Notes: a model not told the origin generated them from the letters alone. Numbered from the stretch's first letter, positions 17,648 to 26,557 are shown. The stretch is 64,000 nt of DNA from CALSMU01 sp965230225 (GCA_965230225.1 CBDDKM010000009.1:161729-225728), one strand, 5' to 3'. Translations and numbers: made by a program.

Positions 17648-18325
17648 TTATTTTGTAGAAGTAGTGTCCGGCTCAGGAACACCGGCAGTTTGATAGGTTT
17701 CCACCCATTGAGGGTCTTCTATATCCTGTAATAATCGGAACATATTTTCTCCATAAAACAAGTCGGTAACGTAGGTCACCCCATATTGCTGAAGAATTTG
17801 TAATTGGGGCCATGTAGGATTAAACTTGGTTCCTGCCCAACCTTTCATTCGCATACCATCTTTTGGTGTACATCCTTCAGGGCACATTGGGTTTCTTGCG
17901 TATCGAAGAGCCCATAGATGATCCAGTGTAAATAAGTCATTGATATAGCAGGATTCCAGTTCATCAGGATCGGTAATGGAGTCAATTCGGTACAGACAAT
18001 CACTCAAATTGTAGTGGTCAAAAAAGTTTTCTCTTCTGGGGTTAGCCCCCGATTGTTGGTGCCCCATAGCTTGCAGAATGAAGTTAGTTTGGGTAATGTT
18101 TCTAACACTTACCACCTTTTCATCCTGAACACCAACTACAGAGAAAGTAACCAGTTGAGAATTATGCGTAGGATTGATGCAAAAGGCAAAACGATAATCC
18201 ACAAAAGTGGCCATCTCTGTGGCTTCTGCAACTGGTTTTAATGGCTGTCCAAAATTGCTGAAAAAGATCCAGCAGGAAGCTACCAAAACGGTAAAAGTAT
18301 ATCCTATGTCAAACCGGTTTTTCAT
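17648..18325 (-). CDS. Hypothetical protein with one N-terminal membrane segment
   Basis: The frame begins at GTG 18334, but the ATG at 18325 (MKNRFDIGYTF) is the more natural start, giving 225 residues. A single hydrophobic segment at residues 9-27 serves as membrane anchor or uncleaved signal. The rest is soluble with five Cys, including the cluster CPEGC. No recognised domain. It ends immediately beside the exonuclease gene on the other strand. Confidence 0.75.
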   Translation of the reverse strand: MKNRFDIGYTFTVLVASCWIFFSNFGQPLKPVAEATEMATFVDYRFAFCINPTHNSQLVTFSVVGVQDEKVVSVRNITQTNFILQAMGHQQSGANPRRENFFDHYNLSDCLYRIDSITDPDELESCYINDLFTLDHLWALRYARNPMCPEGCTPKDGMRMKGWAGTKFNPTWPQLQILQQYGVTYVTDLFYGENMFRLLQDIEDPQWVETYQTAGVPEPDTTSTK

Positions 18326-18421
18326 CTCAAACACAATGTCTGCAACATACTAAGTTACTAAAAATATTTTTAAGCACTGGTTTATAGGGAGTTATATGAC
18401 GAATGCTCAAGAGTAAGGGAT

Positions 18422-18454
18422 AAAAAAAGACCAGGGGTCAACTGGTCTTTTTTT
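18422..18454. terminator. Bidirectional terminator hairpin
   Basis: GACCAG / CTGGTC stem flanked by seven A on one side and seven T on the other, so it can end transcription in both directions. It lies downstream (on the minus strand) of the small genes at 18592 and 18477. Confidence 0.8.
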
Positions 18455-18476
18455 GGGGGGCTATATATGTTACTCA

Positions 18477-18563
18477 CTAGTAGTGGTCTTGTGTCTTAAT
18501 TTCTATACCGAAGGTAGAAGAGAACAACATAAGTTGTAGATGATAGTTTCCCAACGTGACCAT
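18477..18563 (-). CDS. Possible 28-residue small protein
   Basis: ATG at 18563, stop TAG at 18477-18479. It encodes MVTLGNYHLQLML.. ending KTQDHY. It begins 28 bp after the 53-residue ORF and is followed by the 18422 terminator, so it would be the last reading frame of the folate operon. An ORF of this length can arise by chance, and no family is recognised. Listed because it lies inside a transcribed, terminator-bounded stretch. Confidence 0.25.
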   Translation of the reverse strand: MVTLGNYHLQLMLFSSTFGIEIKTQDHY

Positions 18564-18591
18564 TTGGAAACCAACGTGAAATAATAGGTGG

Positions 18592-18753
18592 TTATGACCT
18601 TTTTCTCTGGATTAGAACAAAGAATACAATCAATGCAAGGGCTATCGAAATACCTAAAAGATAGCTGTTGAGTAGAAAAATGGATACGAGAATTCCTGGA
18701 ATACTAAATATGGCGGCAAGGTGAAAGATGCCTTGCAGTTTTTTATCGTTCAT
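18592..18753 (-). CDS. Small 53-residue membrane protein
   Basis: ATG at 18753, stop TAA at 18592-18594. MNDKKLQGIFHLAA is followed by two hydrophobic stretches (IFSIPGILVSIFLL and LGISIALALIVFFVLI) and a basic tail RKRS, so it is a probable two-pass inner-membrane protein with the tail in the cytoplasm. It overlaps the end of the formyl-THF cyclo-ligase gene by 11 bp in another frame, implying translational coupling. Function unknown. Confidence 0.65.
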   Translation of the reverse strand: MNDKKLQGIFHLAAIFSIPGILVSIFLLNSYLLGISIALALIVFFVLIQRKRS

Positions 18754-19312
18754 ATTTGTAAACTCTGGTTGGGGTAATTACAAAGTCCAGAGGAATATCA
18801 TGAGGGTTGGTATCGGTTATTTTTTCGATTGGTTCAAAAAGAGAAACGCCAATCTTAATGCAATCAGGACGGCATTTTACCAGAAAGCTATCGTAAAGTC
18901 CTTTACCGTAACCAACGCGGTTTCCGTCCTGGTCTGTAATGAGTAATGGCACCAATACAATATCGATGTCTTTTTCGTTGGCTTCTTTTGGGTTTACCGG
19001 GGTTGGTATTCCAAATTTATCCACTTCGTATTGAGTTTGTTCATCGATATAGCAATGAGACAATCTAAGTGGATTAAAGTGAGTGATAGAAGTGCAAAGA
19101 GTAGTATCTTCCTTTAGTAATTTTTTGAGAAGTCCGGAAGTGTTGATTTCGTTAAACTTTTCAATAGAAATGAAAAGGTGTACCGTTTTATTCGCTGTTT
19201 GAAATCGATCTTCAAACTGATTAAAAATAGAATCTGATTGTTGCCTAACTTCTTCTTTAGTTAGCTTTTTTCTTTTGGCTTTGTATATGTCTCTTAGCTC
19301 TTGTTTGAGCAT
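18743..19312 (-). CDS. 5-formyltetrahydrofolate cyclo-ligase
   Basis: 189 residues, usual length. It converts 5-formyl-THF to 5,10-methenyl-THF using ATP in the cytoplasm. Seen: N-terminal helices with KQELRDIYKAKRKKLT, FGIPTP, the VLVPLLITDQDGNRVGYGKGLYD signature and the C-terminal ITPTRV. The start codon overlaps the previous gene stop by one base (TAATG), and its own end overlaps the 53-residue membrane ORF. The gene is called ygfA or fau in other bacteria. Confidence 0.96.
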   Translation of the reverse strand: MLKQELRDIYKAKRKKLTKEEVRQQSDSIFNQFEDRFQTANKTVHLFISIEKFNEINTSGLLKKLLKEDTTLCTSITHFNPLRLSHCYIDEQTQYEVDKFGIPTPVNPKEANEKDIDIVLVPLLITDQDGNRVGYGKGLYDSFLVKCRPDCIKIGVSLFEPIEKITDTNPHDIPLDFVITPTRVYKYER

Positions 19313-19677
19313 TACTTTTTAACCTTTTCGAAGATGTAGTGGGTAATGATCAAAGAGTTTCCTCTTATTGGGTAAGACTCTTCCAGTTCCCATCCATTCT
19401 CTTTCATCTCATTTAGGATTTGAACTACATGATTGTATCCCTCAAACCCTTTGGAAATTAATTCTTCGTTCTTGTTCTCTCCGGTATAAAGAGTAATTCT
19501 GGCTAATCCCTGAGAATCTCTACCCTCCATTGTACGGAATTCATCTTCCATGTTTAATCGAACTTCTAAAATAGCCAATTGACCTTTTGGTATTTCTGCA
19601 GATAGTTCTGCAACAGATTTTTGAGAAAATGATAGAAGTGGAGTTAAACAAATTAAAAAGATGATAATGCGTTTCAT
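19312..19677 (-). CDS. Hypothetical secreted protein
   Basis: 121 residues. The signal peptide MKRIIIFLICLTPLLSFSQ is followed by a small soluble domain with strands and a helix (GYNHVVQILNEMKENGWELE) that resembles the tails of short conserved Bacteroidota proteins. No catalytic motif. The TAATG overlap couples it to the folate gene. The 27-bp gap to the upstream nuclease suggests that the run from 20919 to 18592 is one operon. Confidence 0.8.
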   Translation of the reverse strand: MKRIIIFLICLTPLLSFSQKSVAELSAEIPKGQLAILEVRLNMEDEFRTMEGRDSQGLARITLYTGENKNEELISKGFEGYNHVVQILNEMKENGWELEESYPIRGNSLIITHYIFEKVKK

Positions 19678-19704
19678 TCTGTTCGTTTTGATATTTACGC
19701 AAAG

Positions 19705-20919
19705 TTAATCTTCCAGAATTAAAATCGCCTTTTCATTCGAAATATTCATGGTTGGAGTACCATTTTTATCTTCAATTTTACCAGAAATACATACTTTTTT
19801 CCCTTTCAGTTCTTTTTCCGGAAGGTAGCTGAAGTTAGTTCTGGCATTTTTCCAGATGGTCACCGAGAAAATTTGGTTAGGAAATTTTTTATCTAGATTT
19901 AAAAAAGTAGCTCCTGATTTTTCGCTGTATTTGGTAGATACAACAGTTCCACAAACACAAGATTTGCTTCCAATGTTGTACTGTGCCTGTACGGTATTGA
20001 TTCTTCCCTTGGGTAATTCTGTTGGGTTAAAAGGAACTGCCTCACCTTCTGTGGCACCAGATTGCCAGGCTTTGATGTCGATGTTTTTTTCCAATTCTTC
20101 TGCTCCTGAAATGCCATTAAAGAAATCAATGCCGGTAATGGATTCTACACTGTCTACAGAAACGGCATAGCTCATAATAGGGTAGTTACAAGTTCCATTA
20201 GGAACCAGAAAGCCAATGGCTCTTTTATCTTTCCCTTCTGTATCCATGATTACTTTGTAGAATACTTCAGGAATAGAAACTTCATTTTTTCTCCCTTCGT
20301 TTTGCATGGTGGGTAGTCCCTCGGTAAGTATTCCTCCAGTTACTACGTATAATTTTTCGTTGTGTTTTAGTACATAGTCTCTTATAAGGTTTTCCAGTTC
20401 TGCCCATTTTTCGCGATTTAATTCTGGCTTTTGAGGAGCCATATTGGAGTAGAAGTAAGATTCGCTTAACGCTTTTTGGGACCATCTGAAATCGGCCGAA
20501 GGTGCCAGGTGTCCTCTGTCGTAGCCACTGTACCAATAATCTGCTTTAACAGCAGTTCCCGTACTCACCAATGGGTCTACTCTAAAATCATTTGTTCTGG
20601 AAACATTTCCTGTAGCAATGTCCGGTAAAATAGCGTGCATCACCCATCTCGCTTGCTCGTGTTTTTCGTCGTACCCCAAAGAGTATGCGGTATGATGAAT
20701 CACTTCTACTTTTTCTTTACAGGAAGGGTAACCAACAGAATTAAGGTCAACCTGAATGCTTTTCAATTTGATGTCTTCGATAGAAGAACGCAGTTCCTTC
20801 GTACGTTGCTGAAGTGAATCCAATTCCTGAATTTTGGCCTCTAACTGTTGCTTGAGATCATCTTGTGCTATAGTTGAGATAGCAATTATTAGTAGTGAAA
20901 AGGAAAAAGCTGATTTCAT
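19705..20919 (-). CDS. Secreted DNA/RNA non-specific endonuclease with C-terminal OB-like domain
   Basis: 404 residues. A signal peptide of 19 residues, then a coiled-coil-like stretch at 20-55 (ELDSLQQRTKELRSS). The NUC domain has the catalytic DRGHLAPSADF (Asp134, His137) and the metal Asn of NREKW near residue 168. The last 80 residues (GKKVCISGKIEDKNG, FSVTIWKNARTNF) look like an OB-fold of the kind that binds nucleic acid. The mature enzyme is expected outside the inner membrane for nutrient DNA breakdown or defence against free DNA; the localisation is inferred. Confidence 0.93.
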   Translation of the reverse strand: MKSAFSFSLLIIAISTIAQDDLKQQLEAKIQELDSLQQRTKELRSSIEDIKLKSIQVDLNSVGYPSCKEKVEVIHHTAYSLGYDEKHEQARWVMHAILPDIATGNVSRTNDFRVDPLVSTGTAVKADYWYSGYDRGHLAPSADFRWSQKALSESYFYSNMAPQKPELNREKWAELENLIRDYVLKHNEKLYVVTGGILTEGLPTMQNEGRKNEVSIPEVFYKVIMDTEGKDKRAIGFLVPNGTCNYPIMSYAVSVDSVESITGIDFFNGISGAEELEKNIDIKAWQSGATEGEAVPFNPTELPKGRINTVQAQYNIGSKSCVCGTVVSTKYSEKSGATFLNLDKKFPNQIFSVTIWKNARTNFSYLPEKELKGKKVCISGKIEDKNGTPTMNISNEKAILILED

Positions 20920-20983
20920 TAGAAATGGTCAGAAATGGTGATTTTGTTACTTTTGTGATGTCCTGTAAAATTAATGAATTTAA

Positions 20984-21388
20984 ATGATCCGGTTTTTAAC
21001 TTTAAGTATCCTTTGTATGATGTTTGTTGCTTGTTCTAACGAAACGGAGCAAAAATTGCACGGTAATTGGATATTATCGGATATATCTACCCTAGAGTCG
21101 GTAGACAAATTTAACCTTGGAGTGCAAGAAGTGTATATTAACCTTCTGGAAGAAGAGAACACATTGGAAATGAACTGGTATAAAGCGGATGAGAAAGGAT
21201 TTTCGGAGGTGAAGGGAAGCTGGAGTTTAAATCAGCATGGAGTAGAAGATAGAGTAGGGGATTTATTTTTGAATTACCAGGATAGTTTGCACGAAACACT
21301 ACAGATTATTGCTTTGGATGATGAGCAATTGACTGTTACATTTGGAACCGGGAAACAACAACTCATATTTATAAAAACTCACCACTAA
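20984..21388 (+). CDS. Small lipoprotein
   Basis: 134 residues. Lipobox VAC at Cys17, then LHGNWILSD and GSWSLNQHG, a beta-rich fold like lipocalin-type domains common in Bacteroidota lipoproteins. Its TAA shares a base with the ATG of the M28 peptidase (TAATG), so the two are translationally coupled and may work together at the cell envelope. It is divergent from the nuclease gene, with 64 bp between them. Confidence 0.85.
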   Translation: MIRFLTLSILCMMFVACSNETEQKLHGNWILSDISTLESVDKFNLGVQEVYINLLEEENTLEMNWYKADEKGFSEVKGSWSLNQHGVEDRVGDLFLNYQDSLHETLQIIALDDEQLTVTFGTGKQQLIFIKTHH

Positions 21389-22764
21389 TGAAGAAACTAG
21401 CTATTCTACTTTTATTGTCCCCTGTATTGGCATCTGCTCAAGATTTTAAGACCGATTCTACAATGGTTAACAAGATCTTTAACGAGGCACTTTCTAATGG
21501 AGAGAGTTATCAGAACCTTAGAAGCCTTTGTAAAGGAGTGGGGCACCGTTTAAGTGGTTCTGATGCTTCTTACAAAGCCATTAACTGGGGAAAAAGAACG
21601 CTGGAGATGTATGAGCCGGATAGTGTTTACTTACAGGATATTATGGTGCCTCATTGGGTGAGAGGTGATATCGAAAGATTAGATTTTTCCAGTACTCAAA
21701 ATAAATTATATCAGGCACATTGCTCTGCTTACGGAGGTTCTGTTGGAACCAATGGGGTGTTAAAAGCCAACGTGGTTGAGGTACACTCGTGGGATGAGTT
21801 AGATGCCTTGGGAGAAGAGAAACTTAAGGATAAGGTGGTGTTTTACAACCGACCGATGAACCCAATTAGAATTGTTACTTTCCATGCTTATGGAGGTTGT
21901 GTGGATCAACGTTATTGGGGAGCAGTAAGAGCTGCTAAATACGGAGCTAAAGGGGTGTTAGTAAGGTCAATGACCCTCAAGAAAGATTTAAACCCTCATA
22001 CGGGTTCTATGACATACGAAGGAGCGAAGTACAAGATTCCTTCTGTTGCCATTAGTACGGTGGATGCTCATAATTTGAGCGAAATGCTCAAGCAGGACCC
22101 GAATACGGAGATCAGAATGAAACTGGAGTGCGAGACTCGCCCGGATACATTGTCTCACAACGTGATTGCGGAAATTAAAGGTTCTGAATATCCAGAGAAA
22201 GTGATTCTTGTTGGAGGGCATTTGGATTCTTGGGATGTTGGAGAAGGAGCACACGATGATGGAGCAGGGATTGTTCAGAGCATTGAAGTAATTCGATTAT
22301 TTAAGGAATTGGGAATTCAACCTAAACACACCATTAGATGTGTGTTATACATGAACGAAGAAAACGGAAACCGAGGAGGTAAGACTTATGCAGATTTGGT
22401 GAAGAAATCAGGCGAAGAACACATTTTTGCGGTAGAGACAGATAGAGGAGGTTTTTCTCCTAAAGGATTTACCATAGATGGTACTGACGAGCAAATTGAG
22501 TCATTACAACAATTTATGCCTGTTCTGGAGCCATACGATCTGTTCTTCATCAAGAAAGGATATGGAGGAGTAGATATTGGGCCTTTAAAAGAAGATGAAA
22601 AAAGTAATATCTGTTTGGCAGGTTTAGTACCGGACTCTCAACGTTATTTTGATTTCCATCACGCACCAAGCGATGTGTTTGAAAACGTTAACCAAAGGGA
22701 GTTAGAGTTAGGAGCTGCTTCGTTGGCTTCTCTGATTTACCTGGTGGATATGTATTGGGAATAG
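21388..22764 (+). CDS. Secreted M28-family zinc aminopeptidase
   Basis: 458 residues with a signal peptide ending at ASAQ. The M28 zinc ligands occur in order: His and Asp in GGHLDSWD and GAHDDGAG, Glu in MNEENG, Asp in ETDRGG and the late His in HHAPSD. The middle includes a protease-associated (PA) insert with AVRAAKYGAKGVLVRS. The enzyme would release N-terminal residues in the periplasm or outside. No T9SS tail is present; the protein ends at MYWE. It is coupled to the preceding lipoprotein gene. Confidence 0.95.
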   Translation: MKKLAILLLLSPVLASAQDFKTDSTMVNKIFNEALSNGESYQNLRSLCKGVGHRLSGSDASYKAINWGKRTLEMYEPDSVYLQDIMVPHWVRGDIERLDFSSTQNKLYQAHCSAYGGSVGTNGVLKANVVEVHSWDELDALGEEKLKDKVVFYNRPMNPIRIVTFHAYGGCVDQRYWGAVRAAKYGAKGVLVRSMTLKKDLNPHTGSMTYEGAKYKIPSVAISTVDAHNLSEMLKQDPNTEIRMKLECETRPDTLSHNVIAEIKGSEYPEKVILVGGHLDSWDVGEGAHDDGAGIVQSIEVIRLFKELGIQPKHTIRCVLYMNEENGNRGGKTYADLVKKSGEEHIFAVETDRGGFSPKGFTIDGTDEQIESLQQFMPVLEPYDLFFIKKGYGGVDIGPLKEDEKSNICLAGLVPDSQRYFDFHHAPSDVFENVNQRELELGAASLASLIYLVDMYWE

Positions 22765-22773
22765 TTAGTTCCT

Positions 22774-23859
22774 TTAATTTCCCACAGCTGCAGTTAATTG
22801 CACCGTATTAGGAGGAAAACAGCGATCATCATCCATAATCATATAGTCTACCAAACAGGTAGCAGCTACTGGTAGAGAAGGATCGTAACTGATGTTTTGA
22901 GTTAGGGTTATTTTATTCTTGAAATAAGTGATTTCCATTTCCCAAATTTCGTCGTATTCTGTTACAGTTCCATCTTCTTTAACACCTCCAATCAGTTCAT
23001 ATCCTTCCGGTTCTTGAAATTGTATCCAGGTGGGTAATGGACCATCAAAACTGTCCAGAAATTGAGAAGGAATCTTCCATCCATCATCTATGGTAGCTTC
23101 AATTTTTAAAATTCCCTGATTGTCTGCGATGTGTTCAAATGTCATTTGCCAATTTACATGTTCCATGAATATGGTTGGTACATTTCCAGAACTGCTCGGT
23201 GTTGGGTTTATCAGTTCAGTAGGTTTTAACCTGAATTGATTAAACATAAAGGGATCTACTGTAATTCGTTCAAAAGCCTTATGGTTTGTTTTGTACTCAT
23301 TAAACTTCATTAATCCATTTCTAAGGTATTGAGTCCAGTCGCCCATATCAGGAGTGTATCCAATCCCCTCTGTGAGGATGTGTCCTTCGGGAGATAGAAT
23401 AACATAATAAGGTTGAGAAACCATTGCAAATTGCAGTGCTTCGAAGGAGGAGTACCGATCTCCAATGGTTTTGATAGTCTTTTGGCGATATTTCCCCTCC
23501 TCGTAGTTTGATGGTAAATAGATATCAAATTGTTCCTCTTCCGATAAAGCTTCGCGATCATCAACAAACAAAGAAATAAGGACATAGTTGTTGAGTACTG
23601 AACTTGCCAATGGGTCGTTTCGCATGTTCTCTTCCATTTTTCTACAGTTAACTACCGCATATCCGGTAAAATAGAGTAGTACTGGCATTCGATTCTCTTG
23701 CGCGTATTCCATCCCTTCTCTATAGTCATCAAACTCCATTAGCGTTTGCCCCACAGGAGAAGTAGAGTTCATTTTAGAATCTATATTGGAGCGACGCATC
23801 AGTGTAAGTACAAGCAATAGTATACTTATTACCAGGCTTGCTATTTTAAGTCCTTTCAT
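22774..23859 (-). CDS. Thioredoxin-like / DsbD-alpha-like fusion with both redox centres incomplete
   Basis: 361 residues. One N-terminal membrane segment (6-20), then a thioredoxin-fold domain whose FTGYAVVNCRKM (Cys72) corresponds to the DsbD gamma motif FTGxxCVNCRKM but has Val69 in place of the first Cys. From about residue 225 a domain matches the DsbD N-terminal alpha domain (HVNWQMTFEHI, then DYMIMDDDRCFPP); here Cys347 remains while Met342 stands where the first Cys is expected. The usual polytopic beta domain between them is absent, and the two domains are in reversed order. It may be a non-redox scaffold or work through a single disulfide; see findings. Confidence 0.85.
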   Translation of the reverse strand: MKGLKIASLVISILLLVLTLMRRSNIDSKMNSTSPVGQTLMEFDDYREGMEYAQENRMPVLLYFTGYAVVNCRKMEENMRNDPLASSVLNNYVLISLFVDDREALSEEEQFDIYLPSNYEEGKYRQKTIKTIGDRYSSFEALQFAMVSQPYYVILSPEGHILTEGIGYTPDMGDWTQYLRNGLMKFNEYKTNHKAFERITVDPFMFNQFRLKPTELINPTPSSSGNVPTIFMEHVNWQMTFEHIADNQGILKIEATIDDGWKIPSQFLDSFDGPLPTWIQFQEPEGYELIGGVKEDGTVTEYDEIWEMEITYFKNKITLTQNISYDPSLPVAATCLVDYMIMDDDRCFPPNTVQLTAAVGN

Positions 23860-23947
23860 GAATCGAAAATATTTGTCATTAAGGTCAAAAATAAACTCCT
23901 AAAAACAAAATTAGAATTACCACTTTAACAGGAATCTTGTCACTACC

Positions 23948-24010
23948 TTACTCATTACTCATTACTCATTACTCATTACTCATTACTCATTACTCATTAC
24001 TCATTACTCC
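23948..24010. repeat. Perfect 7-bp tandem repeat (TTACTCA x8 plus partial)
   Basis: Eight exact copies of TTACTCA are followed by TTACTCC. The stop codon of the 23997 barrel gene lies inside the array, and the last codons of that gene are made from it. Seven is not a multiple of three, so the array gives stops in all three minus-strand frames. It resembles other degenerate 7-8-bp periodic tracts in this window. Confidence 0.95.
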
Positions 24011-24557
24011 ACTCCCGCTGTCTCGGTTGTTTTCTCACTGGAATGGGGAGATAATACCTCAGTTTAAAAACATGATGAGTTAATTCCTCAAAAGGGTTTT
24101 TCTTGTTGGAGAAGAAATTATAGCCATAGCTGATTTCGCAGTGAAAGATGGTGGTTCCAATAAAGGGTTTAAAACCTCCTATTTTATTTACACCATCCGT
24201 GTAGTAGTTATAATTTAAGCCTAGAGTAATGTAAGTATATAAACCAAGGTCAAAGTCCATTCCGTGTAAACCACTGTTTAAACTCCTTTTATAAGTAATC
24301 GTTGGGCCAAACCTACCACCTGAATAAATACCTCTTATATCGGCAATGTTAAAGGCCATACCAGCTTCCCACATGGTTGGATTTAAGAATTCTACCCCTC
24401 CAATAAATGCCGCATACGGAGAAATACAAGGTCCAAAATAAGGGTAACTTCTAACAGCACTATCACACCGGGAAAAGGGATTTTCGGGAGGATCAGATTG
24501 AGAATATAAACCATTTACTATTAGAACTAAGAAAGAAATAAGAATCAGTTTTTTCAT
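23997..24557 (-). CDS. Small outer-membrane beta-barrel protein
   Basis: 186 residues. The signal peptide ends at GLYSQ. The mature part has alternating Gly/aromatic strands (GPTITYKRSLNSG, YTYITLGLNYNYYTDG, CEISYGYNFFS) of an eight-strand-type barrel and a final FKLRYYLPIPV strand. The C-terminus WSNE and the stop are built from the heptamer array, so the true gene end may have drifted by repeat slippage. Function unknown. Confidence 0.8.
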   Translation of the reverse strand: MKKLILISFLVLIVNGLYSQSDPPENPFSRCDSAVRSYPYFGPCISPYAAFIGGVEFLNPTMWEAGMAFNIADIRGIYSGGRFGPTITYKRSLNSGLHGMDFDLGLYTYITLGLNYNYYTDGVNKIGGFKPFIGTTIFHCEISYGYNFFSNKKNPFEELTHHVFKLRYYLPIPVRKQPRQREWSNE

Positions 24558-24747
24558 GCATGTCTTTTCTCCTTAATGGACCAATTATAATAAGGTCTCC
24601 CCAGTTAACACTAAACATTAGTAATGCAACTAAACGAAAATACAGTCGTCACTTTTAGTCTCCTAAAACTCATTAAAAGTAACCGTTTATTCATTGGTCA
24701 TTCTTAAACAGGAATTTCTTTTCTTACTTCGTGGGTAAATAACAACA

Positions 24748-25518
24748 ATGAAAAAATTATCTACCCTAATTTTAGCTTTAATTGGATTTGGAGCATCTGC
24801 ACAAACAGACATTATATACGAGTGTGGGGAAAACCTTTCGGAAGGATTTAAAGGTTGGCACATCTTAAACACTTCTTCAAGTGGAACCTATTCCAATCTT
24901 TTTCAAGATCATCAGGCAGATAGTACTTTGGATATTTTTGTAGCCAGCGACGGAACAGTAGATGAACACGTGTATGTATTTAAGAATATACCGGAAATTG
25001 GAGTTTATGCCGACTTAACGTTCACTTATGAAGCATATCCCAATCATGTTTCGGATGCATTCAATATATGGATAGGGGATAGCAGTGCAACAAATTTACC
25101 CATGTTTAATGATGCAGGTTGGGACTTAATCGGAACTGATCCGCAGGATTCTCAATTCTATAATAACTATAATGGGTTCACTAAAATATTTTTAGGCTTT
25201 AACTATTCTCCTGAAGATACAGTGTCTTTTCAATTTGATTTATTCAGGATAGAAGCCGATACTACTCAATTTGTAGGAATGGTTGAATCTGTTCTGGATG
25301 ATGTTTCCATCAACTTTGATCAACAACAATTACTCATTGGAAATGCACCTGATTTAGAATACACAGTAAACATTTACGATCTGTCAGGTAAAACAGTTTT
25401 GATTCGAGAGGGAAGAGGAGAGATGAGGTTTAGTACTCCATTGAACAGTGGTGTGTACATAGTAAGCCTAACTTGTGGCGAAGCCACCAAAAACAAGCAG
25501 TTTTTCATTAATCTGTAA
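24748..25518 (+). CDS. T9SS type A cargo protein, first of a tandem pair
   Basis: 256 residues. Signal peptide MKKLSTLILALIGFGASAQ. The mature part is a beta-sandwich-like domain starting IIYECGENLSEGFKGW, with NIWIGDSSATNLP in the middle. The last 60 residues are a short sorting domain (YTVNIYDLSGK, GVYIVSL). No catalytic motif. The gene at 25787 has exactly the same length and the same landmarks, so this is a duplicated cargo gene with its own terminator. Confidence 0.88.
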   Translation: MKKLSTLILALIGFGASAQTDIIYECGENLSEGFKGWHILNTSSSGTYSNLFQDHQADSTLDIFVASDGTVDEHVYVFKNIPEIGVYADLTFTYEAYPNHVSDAFNIWIGDSSATNLPMFNDAGWDLIGTDPQDSQFYNNYNGFTKIFLGFNYSPEDTVSFQFDLFRIEADTTQFVGMVESVLDDVSINFDQQQLLIGNAPDLEYTVNIYDLSGKTVLIREGRGEMRFSTPLNSGVYIVSLTCGEATKNKQFFINL

Positions 25519-25547
25519 GGTAATATCGGATTAATATTGATTAATAG

Positions 25548-25576
25548 AAAAGCACCTCTCTCGAGGTGCTTTTTTT
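25548..25576 (+). terminator. Rho-independent terminator
   Basis: AAAAGCACCTC / GAGGTGCTTTTTTT stem-loop with a TCTC loop, 30 bp after the 24748 gene stop. Confidence 0.9.
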
Positions 25577-25630
25577 AGTACTGAGTATTGAGTACTGAAA
25601 AGTTGAATAGTTAAGGAGTCAAAAGTTAAG
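25577..25630. repeat. Degenerate 7-8-bp periodic tract
   Basis: AGTACTG, AGTATTG, AGTACTG follow each other exactly, then looser 7-8-bp units (AAAAGTTG, AATAGTTA, AGGAGTCA, AAAGTTAA). It lies between a terminator and the next promoter. No coding capacity. Confidence 0.7.
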
Positions 25631-25786
25631 AGGAGAGTCTATTGTTTTTTATCCTTTTAAGCAGATAATCAAGCCTTTATAGAGTGATTACCCTTCTAAA
25701 GATACCTATGGATAAACAGATGGTACCGTAGGTTCATTTTAGGTTTTCACTTAATCATATCAGTAGTATCTTAAATAAAAAACGAT

Positions 25787-26557
25787 ATGAAAAAAATGAC
25801 TACCCTCCTCCTGGTCTTAGCCAGCCTGTTTTCTTCTGCCCAAAATGTACTACTCCACGAGTGTGGTTTTGGTACCAATAACGATTTCGTTTTTTGGGGT
25901 GGGGGCTACTTCTTTTCTTCTTTTGTAGCTACAACTTCTACCTCGTACAACACAGACAATACTTTGGACATGGCCATTTCTTTGAATACTGTCTATCATG
26001 GAAAAGCCTACATCAATGAAGAATTTCCTCAAATGGCTAATTATGAGAATATATTGATTAGTTACCATGTTATTCCTAATGATTCCATAGAAGATGAATT
26101 TTCCATTTGGTTGGGAGATAGTACAGCTTCTGCAATTCCTTTTATTGATGTCACTGGTTGGGAATTGGTAAATGAAGATTTTCAGTCATCGGGTTTTCTG
26201 TTCAATAATGAAAATCGATATACTCAAGTATTTATGGGGTTCCGTTATCCTCCAGCAAATTACACGCGACTTAATTTTAGATATTTCAAAATAGAAGCAG
26301 ACACCTCCTCAGTTGGTGTGGAAGAGACCTGGAAAGATGAGGTTGATGTTTATCACTATAATGGCGATTTGGTCATCAACAATGCTCCCGGTAACTATGA
26401 ATTAGAAATTTTAGACCTTTCCGGAAAGCAAATGATCAGAAGAGAATGTGAGGGAGATATAAGGTTCAACACGATGCTAAACGATGGGATATATATCGTG
26501 TCTTTGGTGAGCAAGAGTGCAAGAATAAGTAAGCAAGTTTTTATTAGGCAGCAATGA
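25787..26557 (+). CDS. T9SS type A cargo protein, second of a tandem pair
   Basis: 256 residues. The signal peptide ends at FSSAQ. It has the same plan as the 24748 gene: LLHECGFGTNNDFVFWGG at the start, SIWLGDSTASAIP in the middle, and a sorting domain with YELEILDLSGK and GIYIVSLVSK. Divergence is considerable outside these landmarks, so the duplication is old. Its stop codon TGA is the first part of another 7-8-bp periodic tract (26555-26588). Confidence 0.88.
   Translation: MKKMTTLLLVLASLFSSAQNVLLHECGFGTNNDFVFWGGGYFFSSFVATTSTSYNTDNTLDMAISLNTVYHGKAYINEEFPQMANYENILISYHVIPNDSIEDEFSIWLGDSTASAIPFIDVTGWELVNEDFQSSGFLFNNENRYTQVFMGFRYPPANYTRLNFRYFKIEADTSSVGVEETWKDEVDVYHYNGDLVINNAPGNYELEILDLSGKQMIRRECEGDIRFNTMLNDGIYIVSLVSKSARISKQVFIRQQ

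Noticed and set aside
23948..24010. Heptamer array as phase-variation switch of the barrel gene
   Set aside because: The array lies at the stop codon, not in the start or promoter, so changes in copy number would alter only the last residues.
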